Origin: Batkoa obscura
Taxonomy: Eukaryota > Entomophthoromycota > Entomophthoromycetes > Entomophthorales > Batkoaceae
Direction: 5' to 3'
Length of the DNA: 64,000 bases
Assembly (NCBI GenBank): GCA_030770535.1
Contig: JASVEC010000017.1
Coordinates: 682,001 to 746,000 of the forward strand
In this document: piece by piece, positions 11,412 through 22,618 of the stretch
Layout of the letters: each line of letters begins with the position of its first letter
Position numbering within the stretch: position 1 is the first letter of the stretch
Notes under the pieces: model-generated
The model's database searches: none
Told to the model about the DNA's origin: nothing
What the model saw: only the letters and a program-made list of their open reading frames with translations
Program-made: the position numbers and the translations under genes

Positions 11412-11906
11412 TTATTCAAAATCATGGTATTTAGATGCAAAATCGTCTTTATTTAACATAATATACTTATTATTTCCAGATCTCTTTTTACTTATCTTAA
11501 ACTTTAACTTATACTTCCTACGAAATTTAATTAGCCAACTATTATCAATAGTCAAATTATCGATGTTTAGCTCTTCTAATAAAACCTTTGACTTATCTGC
11601 AATAACGTCTCCTGTGGTGTCCTCATTCAATCTTAAGAGGTTATCAGTCATCAATATAGCACCTTCGGAGCAAAACTGTAGCAGTCGATTTTCTAGATCG
11701 TCATATTCTGTTAACCGAATCCTTTTCCTTAGTTTATTAAATACGCCTTCCTTAAGCGACTTGGTTTTATCTTTATTCAAAAAGATTTTAGTTACCGTAC
11801 TTCTCCCAATCTCAAATTGTTCAGCAATAGTTTTATGAGAGAAGTCCTGGTCAGCTTGTCTAATACTTTCTAATTTGGTGGATACGTTAATAACTTTACG
11901 GCTCAT
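11412..11906 (-). CDS. CENP-B-type DNA-binding protein 5 (almost no tail)
   Basis: The protein is 164 aa from one exon. The first ATG is at 11906 (MSRKVINVSTK), which aligns with the start of the relative at 14795. Helix-turn-helix 1 (~5-46) has EIGRSTVTKI, the linker is LRKRIRLTEY, and helix-turn-helix 2 ends at WLIKFRRKYKLKF (~137). Only ~27 residues follow, so it is nearly a bare DNA-binding module. With the gene at 14795 it forms a distinct pair sharing FC-EGA-LM and EGVFNKLRKR. The lost tail may be a truncation or a natural dominant-negative-like form; the latter is speculation. Confidence 0.75.
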   Translation of the reverse strand: MSRKVINVSTKLESIRQADQDFSHKTIAEQFEIGRSTVTKIFLNKDKTKSLKEGVFNKLRKRIRLTEYDDLENRLLQFCSEGAILMTDNLLRLNEDTTGDVIADKSKVLLEELNIDNLTIDNSWLIKFRRKYKLKFKISKKRSGNNKYIMLNKDDFASKYHDFE

Positions 11907-11968
11907 ATTAATTACATGTATGTAAAGTAAATTAACCTTTTTCAAGTTGTTTGTGTATTATTAGACTG

Positions 11969-11976
11969 TTTATATA
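11969..11976 (-). promoter_or_regulatory. TATA box of the 11906 gene
   Basis: TATATAAA on the minus strand lies ~63 nt before the ATG. Confidence 0.45.
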
Positions 11977-12579
11977 ATGTTAAACTGTTCCTTAATTCTC
12001 ATGCTTTAAAGCTTTGCCTCCGAGTTATATTTAAAGTTATAAATGATGTCTCTATTTAGAATATTTCATATAGCTATTGCTAAGTTTTACAGAAAATATT
12101 TTTATATTGATGCTTTACTATTAATATTCATTGCGAAGAACTTCATATAGGTTACTCTAAAACCCAAAACTGATTATTGTTTGGTTATTAAAGATACCTC
12201 TCTGTTGATGCTTCTTGTTACTTTTTCGATGACTTGTATTTACTTTTTATCTTGGATTTTATAGCTCTTTCATTTAACTCCACTTATTATATATTATTAA
12301 AATGCTTGACATTTTATAAAAGAGAAAAATAGATAATAAGCGAAACTACATAGAATGCTTGTAGACTAAAGCAATTCATCTTGGTGTAATACTTAGTAAA
12401 ATATTTTAGGGAAATAAAATATGAATTTGTTTGAGGTAGAGCAATTAATTAAAACATATTTTAGCCATTTACATATTGCGAAGTGATTGGTACCATTTTT
12501 AAATAAACGAACCTTACCTAAGCTATTATTTTATATTTCAAAGAGTAGCAAAATTTATTCGAATAAAAAATAAAGATAC
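11977..12579. other. Intergenic AT-rich DNA
   Basis: No feature is recognised. Confidence 0.45.
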
Positions 12580-12680
12580 GAGGATGTTTTTTTTTGGTTT
12601 CATTATTTTTCCCATTCTTTAAGCGCTATTTGAGCGGAAAGACTGTTAGTAAAATTCTTAAACAAAAAAATACTTCCCCA
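12580..12680 (+). mobile_element. MITE copy 2 (whole)
   Basis: The element begins GAGGATGTTTTTTTTTGG, has the AAGCGCTATTTGAGCGG core, and ends AATACTTCCCC. The tetramer ATAC flanks both ends, consistent with a target duplication. Confidence 0.8.
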
Positions 12681-14377
12681 TACTCATAAAATTATTAAAA
12701 ATTAAAAAATACAAGTGAAAAACCAAAAATGAGGCTCGTATGAAACCTACAAATTAAAGTTATAAATAATAGGAGCATTCTAAAGCCCAATGGTACAAAT
12801 TAATAGGCAAGAGGAAAAGTAAGGACAGCGATTTATTAAACTAAATCAAATTTAACAGTCGAGCTCTTGATACAACTAGAAAAGGAAAACTCAGTTGCTT
12901 ATCTTCCCCTTAGGAGCACTTAGGGGTTGCATGTAGCTAAAAAAAACTACAGTATTTAATTGCAACTTAAGCTATCAATTTCAGGAAAGATATCAAATCA
13001 TAATTTTTTTAAAAATAGACTCCTGAGGCAGTATTTATGAAGTATATTTCCTAGGAAGGATATTTTTATAAAGTATAAAAGCATTAACTAAAAAAGGTGA
13101 GACTATATCTATAGCTTAAGTTTTGTCATTTGTTCTGCTGATTAAAACTACAGAAAAAGATTTTTCTAGCTTTACCTTTATATAACCTATATCATTACTG
13201 GATTATAATATAAGAGTATAACATGTAAGCTATCCTAAATAGTATATTATTTCCCGTTACAATATTTTACTTTTTTAAAATATCAAATAGTTAATATCAT
13301 TAAAAGAAGATCTCTTTTTTAATATACTTATTTAGGTTTTTTTTTTGAAAAATTACATTTAATACAGTTAATACTTTCAATACCATATACTGTCATTAGC
13401 TATATTCAGTATTTAATTTTCATTTACTTGTTTTTTTAACCCATATAATATATGCTGATTTTTACTGTTGCCATGCCTTTTAAAAGATGAAGGTCCTGTA
13501 GATATAACAAAGGCATAGTATAAGAAGACATTGTGTTATCATCTAATTCAATTATAGAGACCAATGCCTTTTTAGGTAAACTTTTGATTTGATTTTTGTT
13601 CAAATTGTGACTTTGGAGGTTGATTTTTAACAGCAACTTGATCTTAAATTTTAGACTCAATCTTTATTGAGTTCTTAATTTGGTATATATTTAAAAGCAA
13701 TAGGATCACATGCTATGGTTTAGCCGATAAAATGATTGATTTTAATAAATAGAACAGTATTTCTAAATGGAAATAGATTTGAAAGGTAATTTAGGGTAGT
13801 TGATTTAATCTGGCTTTTTTAGTCTTATTCTTTTCAAGAAAAAACACTAAACTATTTATAAAATTTAAAAAATCCTACTTAATTATATATATGTTTGGGG
13901 TGTTTTTCCTGAATACAAAACCAAATATGTATGCTATTGTAGACAAAAAAATCCTGTACGTTTTATTGGTGGAAAAAACTATCGGATATAAAACCAAAGA
14001 ATATTATAAGTAGCATTACATATGATCACAGTCAAAGATCATTAAAGAATATAACAGTTATGTCCTTATCAGGTTTTTAAATTCTAGTATTTTAGTTATT
14101 ATTCAAATAGTTATATTAGAACAAAACAGGAATCTTAAAGTCCCCTGTCTTGATTATTTATATACAACAAAAATTAAAACAATATAACTCAATTGCTAAA
14201 CTGTATAAAATTAATAGTCAGCCATGTCAGAATCTGATATATAATCACCTTTAACAATGCTATGATAATATTAGACTATTGTTGAGAAATAAAACGCCTA
14301 CACAAGTTGATAATAAAGAAAATTGAATGTGAATAACCATAGCTCTACAGTAACATCTATAAGAACATTTAGCATAC
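12681..14377. other. Intergenic DNA with a doubtful 74-codon frame
   Basis: A minus-strand frame at 13436-13660 has a Leu/Asn pattern vaguely like leucine-rich repeats (LQSHNLNKNQIKSLP). It has no full repeat and no neighbours to support it, so it is not called a gene. Nothing else is recognised. Confidence 0.35.
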
Positions 14378-14477
14378 GAGGGTGTTTTTTTTGGCTTCAT
14401 CACTTTTTCCATCTTTTAAGCGCTATTTAAGCGGAAAAATTGTTAGTAAAATTCTCAAATACAAAGATACATCCCCA
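14378..14477 (+). mobile_element. MITE copy 3 (whole)
   Basis: GAGGGTGTTTTTTTTGGCTTC at the left, an AAGCGCTATTTAAGCGG core and ACATCCCC at the right mark it as family member. ATAC and ATAT flank it. Confidence 0.8.
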
Positions 14478-14733
14478 TATCTGAATGACAATCTAGTAAA
14501 GTGATTAAAGTAAAAGAAAATATGACCAAATTTAAAGTATTTTGTACAAAGTAATGTAGAATAATCCTTGGAAGAGAAATTGTTTAATTGGGTAAAATAT
14601 TTTAATCGAAATGTTTAAATTATTTAAAGCAGGGAATAAAAAAATAATGGTTCTTATCAATAGGAATACTTTTCTTTACTTGTTATTAATATTTGCTCTA
14701 ATGATTACATATGTAAAATTTGGGATTTTCAGA

Positions 14734-14741
14734 TATATATA
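14734..14741 (+). promoter_or_regulatory. TATA box of the 14795 gene
   Basis: TATATATA lies ~54 nt before the ATG. Confidence 0.5.
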
Positions 14742-14794
14742 GAAGCAAAAAGCCAATATAAGCTTTAAAAAGTTTTACTTTTTAGAAGATAATC

Positions 14795-15772
14795 ATGTCT
14801 CGTAAATTCGTAGATTTAGATACCAAATTGAATATTATTAAACTAGCTGAAAAGGGCTTATCACATAAAGACATTGCTAGCCATTATGACATTGGAAGGA
14901 GCACAGTGACAAATATAGTTTTGAACAAAAGCAAGGTGGAGAATATCAAGGAGGGAGTTTTCAATAAATTGAGAAAAAGGGTGCGTGCTACAGAACATGA
15001 TGATTTGGAAAATCGAGTACTTCAATTCTGTACAGAAGGAGCTATGCTTATGTCTAATGGAACACTTAAACTCAGAGATGACATTGATGGTGATACTATT
15101 ATAAATAAAACTAAAGAATTACTAAAAATAATAAACAATCATGATATTGTTATTGATAATAATTGGTTAGCTAAGTTTAGAAGAAAATATAAACTCGCTT
15201 TCAAAATAATCAAAAAGAGAATGAGCCCTAAAAACAACTGCATATCCTATGGGGAGTATATAGTTAAATCTGATGCCTCCAACTGTCCTTTAGGTAATCA
15301 CCAGTATAGTCCAAACTTAAGTAACTCATATCCCAATAGCGACTCTTTTAATGACAACCCAGTGTTACCAATGGTACTACATCCAGAACTCATTGGTACA
15401 AATGTAACAGGTTCCAATACACACCAAAGTCATACTGGAATTTATGGGAGATCTAATAGCTATACATATAAAGGCCATATGCCTAATAATTCTACATATG
15501 CAAACTCTCTTGGGTTTGTTCCAAATATTGATAATGGCTATAGTACAGCTAATTTACTACGTCCTAATTACCAATCTTTTCCGCTAGCAGTAGCCAGTAA
15601 GCCGATCCACATTTTAAATGTTCCGTACAACTATACTAGTCTAAGCTCGCCTACTGTTTCTTCTTCAAATAACTCGTCAGAGCAATTTAATAATCATATA
15701 GTTCCTTCAAATTTTACTACTAATGAAACTCATAACTGCTACTATGTAAACGCCTCAACCACTAGGATTTGA
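14795..15772 (+). CDS. CENP-B-type DNA-binding protein 6 (long tail)
   Basis: The protein is 325 aa from one exon. Helix-turn-helix 1 (~3-46) ends in DIGRSTVTNI (Asn for the usual Lys), the linker is LRKRVRATEH, and helix-turn-helix 2 ends WLAKFRRKYKLAF (~137). The sister gene at 11412 shares the EGVFNKLRKR and FCTEGAMLM blocks. The ~185-residue tail is Asn/Ser/Tyr/Pro/Gly-rich and disordered-looking, with IVKSD just after the domain where other members have IKSNVP. There is no nuclease domain. The role is inferred to be nuclear DNA binding. Confidence 0.8.
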   Translation: MSRKFVDLDTKLNIIKLAEKGLSHKDIASHYDIGRSTVTNIVLNKSKVENIKEGVFNKLRKRVRATEHDDLENRVLQFCTEGAMLMSNGTLKLRDDIDGDTIINKTKELLKIINNHDIVIDNNWLAKFRRKYKLAFKIIKKRMSPKNNCISYGEYIVKSDASNCPLGNHQYSPNLSNSYPNSDSFNDNPVLPMVLHPELIGTNVTGSNTHQSHTGIYGRSNSYTYKGHMPNNSTYANSLGFVPNIDNGYSTANLLRPNYQSFPLAVASKPIHILNVPYNYTSLSSPTVSSSNNSSEQFNNHIVPSNFTTNETHNCYYVNASTTRI

Positions 15773-16330
15773 TTTTTCGATTTAATCTTTCATCCTAATT
15801 TCGAATTTTACCTACCCTATGGGTACTCTTTCTTTTACTTTATACTATCTAATATTAATTTTTCTTAAAAAGTTTGAGAGAGTAGAACTCTCGAGAAATC
15901 TAATTATCTATTGTTTTTAACTTTAATTTTTCAAAATAAAATAACATGTTTTTTTTATTTAAGTATATATATTTAGTTATGTATGGAAAAAAGAATGAAA
16001 ATCAGAGTTTATCACTAAATTCGGTCACCATAGCTACTACTGCACACATAATACTATTAAGTTTAATTTCCAGGAAGATTTTATGGATCAAATCCTATAT
16101 GATAGGCAATATAATATTTTTTTCCACTTTTTTATGAATCTACAATAAAAAGAGTACATTTATTACCTCTAACGATAAGGATAAAATAAGCATACATTTA
16201 ATTTTGGTACTAAATATTACCCAACTATAAAAGGCTCTTTATTGAAATAGCACCTATTAATTTAAAAAAAATAATAGTAGTATAACACTGGGATTTTTTT
16301 ATTCTAATAATTTTTATATTACAATAATAT
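15773..16330. other. Intergenic AT-rich DNA
   Basis: A 63-codon hydrophobic frame at 15946-16137 has no supporting feature and is not called. Confidence 0.4.
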
Positions 16331-16428
16331 GGGGATATTTTTTTTGATTTCATCACTTTTTCTATTTTTTAAGCGCTATTTGAGTGGAAAGATTGTTAGT
16401 AAATTATTAAACAAAAAAATACATCCCC
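16331..16428 (+). mobile_element. MITE copy 4 (whole)
   Basis: GGGGATATTTTTTTTGATTTC at the left, an AAGCGCTATTTGAGTGG core and ACATCCCC at the right are seen. ATAT flanks both ends. Confidence 0.8.
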
Positions 16429-17266
16429 ATATAATACTAGATAAACCATGTAGATGCTTAATTATTTTTATAAAAATGTTTATTCCAACTTACAGAGTGG
16501 ACTTTTTTTGAAAGTTAGTGTATAATAATTAGTTAAAATGTAGTCCTAATTTTTGATCAATTATTAAGTTGAAATTTTAACAAATGTTGATAAAACAAAT
16601 CAATTTGAAATCAAAATTTCAACAATAAAACCAATAATACTTAATAAATAAACGCTGCAATTAATAGCCAAATAAAGTAAGTGTTTATTCTATAATTTTT
16701 TGATATTAATAAAAAATAGAATCTTCACGTTATAGATAGCAATAATTAAAAAGTGATTAGTTATTATGAAATAATAGGTGGGTATTTATTAAAAATATAA
16801 AAATTCAATAGTATTTTTGTTTAAACAAAGATTAAGACATCAGATAAAAGCTATACATCAAAACTAGTTGATCAAATATATTGGTGAGTGCTCGAAAGCT
16901 GGAGAATGTAAACTTTTTATTAAAAAATTCTTAATATGTTTGATCCTAATACACTATCACATCAAATAACGTTTTGGCTAAATAAAATTATAAAATTATA
17001 AAATTATAAAAAAATTAATTAGATTTTTTGATTGCTTCTAAATATAGTTATACAACTAATAACCATCGTAAACTGTTGCTATTCTATTGAGAGCTAATTA
17101 TCTATTCATTTAAAAAATATTTTTTGCTAAGATCAAGCTAAAGTGCTAAAATTGGACTGTAAAAAGGCCAAACAAATAAATGACTAGCTCTTAAAATTGC
17201 CGCAAATCAGGTCGCAATACCATTTCAACTGCTGTAAAGAACAAATAATTTCTAAATTCTATAGAG
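16429..17266. other. Intergenic DNA
   Basis: A short (AAAATTAT) tandem run lies at 16984-17009. No gene is seen. Confidence 0.45.
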
Positions 17267-17274
17267 TATAAAAA
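17267..17274 (+). promoter_or_regulatory. TATA box of the 17326 gene
   Basis: TATAAAAA lies 52 nt before the ATG. Confidence 0.5.
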
Positions 17275-17325
17275 CACAACCCAAGCCAAAACCATTTTTA
17301 TTTTTATTTTTTTTTAACATTAAGA

Positions 17326-17628
17326 ATGAAATTCTCTGGCAGTATTTTAGTTCTATTAAACTTAAGTTTATCACTTGGTAAACCAGTGAAAAAGCATGTT
17401 AATCCAGAAGGAATAAATTATAGGTCAATCCCAGAAGATGATGTCGGTTCTGAGTTCCTTTCTCCTGTATCTGAATACAAAGCTGGTCCCTGTTCTGTCA
17501 ATGTGGATTTCGCAGTTTGTGCTGATTTTTCGAATATTAGTCAATGTATTGATGGTAATTGGTCTTCTAGCCCTTGTGAGCAAGGTAAAATTTGTCAAAT
17601 TACAAGCTTTGGCCATAGGTGTGCTTAA
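17326..17628 (+). CDS. Small secreted cysteine-rich protein, CBM19-like
   Basis: The 100-residue product opens with a signal peptide (MKFSGSILVLLNLSLSLG, cleavage near residue 18-19). A ~35-residue linker follows, then a compact C-terminal region with six Cys at about 56, 64, 73, 84, 90 and 99. The spacing and the motifs (C-x-DGNW, PCEQGKICQ) resemble the CBM19 chitin-binding module of fungal cell-wall proteins. The protein would be secreted and might bind chitin or act as a small extracellular effector. The call rests on the Cys pattern and the GxxC motif only. It stands alone, between a DNA-binding gene and a GNAT gene. Confidence 0.6.
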   Translation: MKFSGSILVLLNLSLSLGKPVKKHVNPEGINYRSIPEDDVGSEFLSPVSEYKAGPCSVNVDFAVCADFSNISQCIDGNWSSSPCEQGKICQITSFGHRCA

Positions 17629-17990
17629 TGTTTTAATAAAGACACTATTTATAAGTTCGTTTTTCTAAAGTCAACTAATCAACTTGGACACCTTTATATT
17701 GGTATTTAAATTAATCAAGTTTTTAATAAATTAATAAATAAAATAATACTGTAGTTTTTATTTTGAAATATACTTTACCATGACTACACTTTAATTTTGT
17801 CTAAAATAAACTGTAAGGCATATTGGTTTAGCCTTAAGTTATTCTTTACTGTCCTGTTGTGTTTATTAATAATTCTGCTTTTGATCTTAACTATAGTTAT
17901 AGAAATAGATACAAAGATACAACTAAAATAGTTACTAAGTACTACTACCGTTTGTGTTATTAGAGTCATGTAAGCTACTTATTATATTAC

Positions 17991-18029
17991 TATAAACTAT
18001 AAACTATAAACTATAAACTATAAACTATA
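17991..18029. repeat. Heptamer tandem repeat (TATAAAC)
   Basis: About five and a half perfect units of TATAAAC are present. It lies ~95 bp beyond the 3' end of the GNAT gene. It is not telomere-like in context. Confidence 0.9.
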
Positions 18030-18123
18030 TCAAAAATTTAGACTGCTAATTCAAAAATAGTAGCTTTATTTTATTTCAATATTAAACTTACCACATGCAA
18101 TAAGCTTATATCCAAGTCTCGTC

Positions 18124-18708
18124 TTATTGCCTATTCAACTTATCTAGTAAACTCTGTTTACTAACTTGAATCCACCTAACCTCATCAATCTCATATTTCA
18201 CCATATCATAACTCATATCGCCTATAACCAACTTCTCACCACTATTGATCAGCTTTGCTCTACCTACTTTCTCTAACCAACCTATCATCGGTTTGTTTGT
18301 GTTTAAAGTTTCAAAAGTTACTCTCTTTAACTTCAATTCTTCAAAAGCAATAATTAATAACTGATAGATACACTCAGTGCCAAACTTTTGATCAAAGTAA
18401 GTAGATTCTATAATTAAACCCAAATTGCAACTACTTTCTTTATAATCAATTGCGGTAAGACACCCAGTTCCTATTTTTTTTTTACTTTCTTTGGATATTA
18501 ATATATAATTCTTTCGAATTCCTTGTTGTTCTTCTGAGATTTGGTGGGTTACTAAGTTCCTATAGTCGTTGTCTTTCCATCCAGAAGTTAAAATTGATAT
18601 CCATGGTAAATACCTCATACTGATAGCGTCTTGGTATACTTTTTTTACATATAAATAATCATCTGGACGAAATGAGGTTAAATTTAGTCTTGGCTGGATC
18701 AGTTGCAT
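18124..18708 (-). CDS. GNAT-family N-acetyltransferase (RimJ/RimL-like)
   Basis: The protein is 194 aa from one exon. The first ATG is at 18708 (MQLIQPRLNLTSF); the frame is open a little further but without ATG. The opening strand (L-I-QPRLNLTSFRPDD) and the central block IGTGCLTAIDYKE...NLGLIIE fit the Acetyltransf_3 fold. So do FGTECIYQLLIIAFEEL (acetyl-CoA pyrophosphate loop and helix, degenerate Q/R-x2-G-x-G/A) and TLNTNKPMIGWLEKVG. It probably moves an acetyl group from acetyl-CoA to a small molecule or protein amine; the substrate is unknown. A decayed relative lies on the plus strand at 29587-30103, next to the PLP-homeostasis gene. Confidence 0.75.
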   Translation of the reverse strand: MQLIQPRLNLTSFRPDDYLYVKKVYQDAISMRYLPWISILTSGWKDNDYRNLVTHQISEEQQGIRKNYILISKESKKKIGTGCLTAIDYKESSCNLGLIIESTYFDQKFGTECIYQLLIIAFEELKLKRVTFETLNTNKPMIGWLEKVGRAKLINSGEKLVIGDMSYDMVKYEIDEVRWIQVSKQSLLDKLNRQ

Positions 18709-20611
18709 TTTTTGTGAAATTATCAATGAATGAAGAAAATCGGCTGTTATTTATACTATTATATTATAATTGTTTTTATAACCTTATGATTTATTTTAAG
18801 AACCATTTGTTGAATATAAATGCGATGTTTTAAAAATTAAGAAGGCTAAATATAAGAATGTTTCTACAGTAATCTCTTTTTATGATTCAAAACTATAAGG
18901 TTGTTCTTGGTTGCAACAGCTATTAAATTTATATATATAAAAACAACAATTATTTACAACTTACTGTTACAATTTATTATCCTCATTTATAGTTTTTACC
19001 AAAAAAATAAAAATTAGTTATATAACATTGTTATGATGTGAATCAAAATATAATAATCAAAAGCACTTAATAAGTATAGTTAATATAGTTAATATAATTA
19101 AATATAGTAATAATAAAGAAAGGTTAAGCAAAAAATATCAACATACGTAAATTTATCATTAACAAGAATAATAATCATTGAAATTTCAAAGCATAAAAAC
19201 AATAACTATATTGATAAAATAGCAATATAGTAAAATAAAATCAACTTATTAAATAAATGTATAATTAACATCATCACAAACGATCAAAGCAACTGTGAAA
19301 CATTATCTTATTAGTTATATTATGAAACTATTGATTATAAAAAATTCTTGGTAAATAATGGATTTATAATTATTATGAAACATTGTGGCTTTTAGTTGAT
19401 ATTATATTAAAAAAGTTCTTAATAAACGCAATAATATAAAGGTAAATACAGAAATATCCAAATCCTAAGTGCGATGCTTAAGGTATCATACTTTGAACTA
19501 TTACATAGGCTAATCAATATAAAATGCTAGAGAGCTTTCATCTTTCCGGTGAAGATGAGCCTTCCATGGATCAAAAAACATCTATAGTTTATATAATGGA
19601 ATAGAAAAAGATGTTTTGTCTCTTAGACACAGAGACACCAATGACTATAACTGAATATCTGAGTATTTAGACTAAAAAGTTAGGAGGAGTTAGTAGTTAG
19701 GTTTTTATATCAATTTAGTTTTACAAGGGTTTGCTGAACAAATACAATTATCTAAACTTAAATGCGTATTGACTAACAAAATTCTTCATAATCCTTGATT
19801 TGTATTCTCATGCTTTTACAACCCAACTAAAATAAACGCTCAGATAGTACTCATTTGAATTTGAACAACATTAAAGATTAAGGGATGGAAAAGGCTTGGC
19901 TATGCATAAAAAATGCCTGTCAACTATAAAAAGAGATCAAGAATAACTTTAATTATGTAGCTAAAAACAAGATTTTCAATCTCTTCAAAAAACACAGAAA
20001 AGCTTTCCAAGCAATGAATTGGGCAAAGGTAGTTGATTTTATCTACCCTTTTTCAATCATAGACTAACATCCTTGCTCTTTCCTCTTTCTATCATTTTAC
20101 CTCTCTATAAATTTTCCCTGCCTTGAATAAACCAAACTTTTTGTATGGCTGAGTAATCTAAAAAAACAAGATTTCAATTATGTTTTATTTATAATATCAC
20201 ATTTATAATTAAAATAATATTATCTAGATGATTTACTTGGCTTTTGCTTGAAACTTGCCCTTTTTAACCACGCTCCTTAGCACTTGAAAAATAATATAAT
20301 ATAACAAAATAAACCTTATAGCTTGATATGGTTTTAACTCAATATAGTTTACTATATTTTAATTTTTAACTAAATAAATTGGTATATAAGGATGTTTAAA
20401 TTAGTTTCCTTTTTTTATCCAATTTTCAAAGTTTATATTTTAAAAACTTTGCTTAAAATTCTATAAAAATAAATTCTTTATTAAAAACCAAAAGTACCCA
20501 ACACGGTCTTAAATTATTTTATTGTAATTTATATTTTAAGTTAGTAGAATTTCTATTAAATTTAATACAAATTTCCGGATTAGCAAGGCTTTTACTAGCA
20601 TAATCTATAGG
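18709..20611. other. Intergenic DNA with weak coding-like patch
   Basis: At ~19860-20050 on the plus strand a broken frame reads through NLFKKHRKAFQAMNWAKVVD. It has the look of an old coding fragment, perhaps of a LINE, but is too short to assign. The rest is AT-rich spacer. Confidence 0.3.
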
Positions 20612-21089
20612 TGTAAAGTATCGCTTCATCAGCTCTATGATTGATTATAATATGATAATCAATTCGGAGTTCTTTATATAGATTTACTTTGAGAATTGCT
20701 ACTACCTGATCACGAACTTATTACCCACGTTTTAATGTCCATGCTTGGTAACTATAATAAGGAATAACTGTTATAATGTTCCTTATATATAGCCACCCAG
20801 TTGGAGTATAAAAGAGATTCTTCAACATGATAACTCGAGGCTTTTTAACTGAATTACTCCCTGATATCGTATTACTAATAAAGCCACTAAGTCTTTCTGA
20901 CAATATTTTACGTAGATTTTACAGTAGTATTGTCTATTATAGTTGTTTTACATAGTTCGTAACTTATTACATGTTATTCTTATTCATTTAAGTCTATCTT
21001 AGTTATATAAACTAAGACCATTCGATTCAAGGCAAGTTAATCAACCAAGAACTGCTTTTAACTCCTACCACTGAGTACCAACTTTCACA
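20612..21089 (-). mobile_element. LTR-like repeat, copy D (fossil)
   Basis: It is the same repeat family as at 425, 31319 and 32384, here on the minus strand (TGTGAAAGTTGG...TTTACA). Most of it is very close to the other copies, but the 3' fifth has diverged. No clear target duplication and no internal coding region are seen. It interrupts or abuts a decayed leucine-rich-repeat gene on the same strand. Confidence 0.6.
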
Positions 21090-21960
21090 GTTACCAAACA
21101 ATTAAAATTATCACCAAATCGTGAATGCAAATTATTGTTATTAAAATTATTTTTTGATGTAACAATACCATATGGTTTATAAAAATGATTTGTTTTTAAA
21201 CTCAACAGTTCTAACTTTTTAAAATTCTGTTTGATATTATCTAATCCTTGAAGATTTAAATCCTCGTTTGATACTATTTTAAGAGACTTTAACATCATTA
21301 GATTCAACTTATTAATAATATATTCAATTTATATATTATTTATACTAATACTTAAAGCTCATAATTGATTTAAATAATTTTCAAATAATTGTAATGTTCC
21401 TAAGTAGTTACTTGAAACAGTTATTAGTTTTTTTGATCGTATTTTGTGTAATGAATAGAAGTGATATTTGGACGTTGATCTAAATAATTTTAGTAGTTAG
21501 ATAGCAACTATAGAGAGATAAGATGATGTTGGGTTATTGCATTAATGAGTTTGTTTATACTTTATTAAAATTTGATTGTTTTAATGTATTTCTATACAAT
21601 TACAACTGCTGATGATAGTTTTTGACTTAAACGTAGGGATCTAATAGGTAATAGTTTGTTTGCAATATTCAGTTAGTATAGATTAAATGATTGTATATTG
21701 AAAGTAATGAGTTGATTCATTTAATATGTATTGTTTCATAAATTGTGGTATTACTAGGATATTGTTGGTCATATATACTTTATTTTTTAATAAATCAATG
21801 TTTAATGTTAGGGTCTTAGATATAATTCAGAAGAATATATCAATGTTATCAATTGGTTGAAGCCTTAGTCCTTCAAATGTTGAGCTAAACTACAAAATAG
21901 AACTCCGTGCTCCCTTACTTAATCTGGTATCATTTTGTTTCATTACTAATTAAATTTTAA
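21090..21960 (-). pseudogene. Decayed F-box/leucine-rich-repeat-like gene
   Basis: On the minus strand, broken frames carry an F-box-like start (near 21960: a LQPIDNIDIFF block). They are followed by LRR-like stretches such as KLLPIRSLRLSQKL, KLITVSSNYLGTLQLFENYL and LMMLKSLKIVSNEDLNLQGL. The last open frame (21307 to 21090) runs directly into the LTR-like repeat. Beyond the repeat, 20611 down to ~20480 carries another LRR-like stretch. Several stops are seen, so it is not functional. The LRR reading is by pattern only; the F-box is weaker. Confidence 0.4.
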
Positions 21961-22299
21961 GCTATTCAGCGTTGTATAGAAATTTAAATATCACTCTCTC
22001 ACTTTATTACCAGCCAACAATAAATTAGATCCCCCACTGCCTCTCCTATTATATTTTAATCGTGGATTGCGTTATATAAATGATGTTTCAAGCTATCAAA
22101 TATAACCTTTTCAAATCAAAAGGTGGTCAACTTGAACCCAGATACTTTCCTACAACTACTCAATCTCTCCTTTTTCCTTCGCGCTTAATGGTCTACTCTC
22201 TGCCCCCTTGTCAATTACTTTATCATTCAAATGTACTTATATTACTGGACACTTACTCCTTTGCTCAGGACTTGTTCTTAGGCTTAGTGGTTTGAGTCT

Positions 22300-22618
22300 C
22301 ACATAGAACTCTTACTGCCTTAACTATAGAGATTTGAAAATTCATTTCATAGTTGATAAGCTAGCCTTTGAGAAGATGGTTCTAATAAAAAAAGAAGGTC
22401 TATACGCCTTGGCCATTATTAATAGATCTTTCAAAGAGAACAGTTGTTCTACGGCCCTTAACTTTTCACCTAATTTTAAAACTGTTATCACTTATGAAGT
22501 TATGTTAGTATTTTTCTCTTTTTAAATTAAAATCACTGGTTTACCAAAAAACTAGATAAAGTACATTAAAAAAAATAAATCACTTAGGAGTCTACACCTT
22601 CGAGATTTCTAAAAAAAA
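22300..22618 (+). mobile_element. LINE 3' end, copy 1 (remnant)
   Basis: The segment AATAAATCACTTAGGAG, a short spacer, and TTTCTAAAAAAAA at 22574-22618 match the 3' ends at ~27240-27287 and ~55061-55102. In those copies it follows the C-terminus of a retrotransposon reading frame. Upstream the coding part is too decayed to place; an open stretch at 22334-22525 may be part of it. Confidence 0.45.

Noticed and set aside
13436-13660. 74-codon frame with a hint of leucine-rich repeats
   Set aside because: Only one weak repeat-like stretch, no neighbours or second copy; left as unsupported.
15946-16137. 63-codon membrane-like frame
   Set aside because: Hydrophobicity is expected from AT-rich codons; no start context or homologue known.
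16329-16511. 60-codon frame
   Set aside because: Mostly the MITE copy at 16331-16428; other MITE copies give similar frames (for example 35565-35840, 54598-54843).
17991-18029. Heptamer repeat as telomere remnant
   Set aside because: TATAAAC is not G-rich and the run is only ~39 bp; an ordinary microsatellite.
20721-20903. Minus-strand 60-codon frame
   Set aside because: Lies within the LTR-like repeat; no coding role is expected of an LTR.
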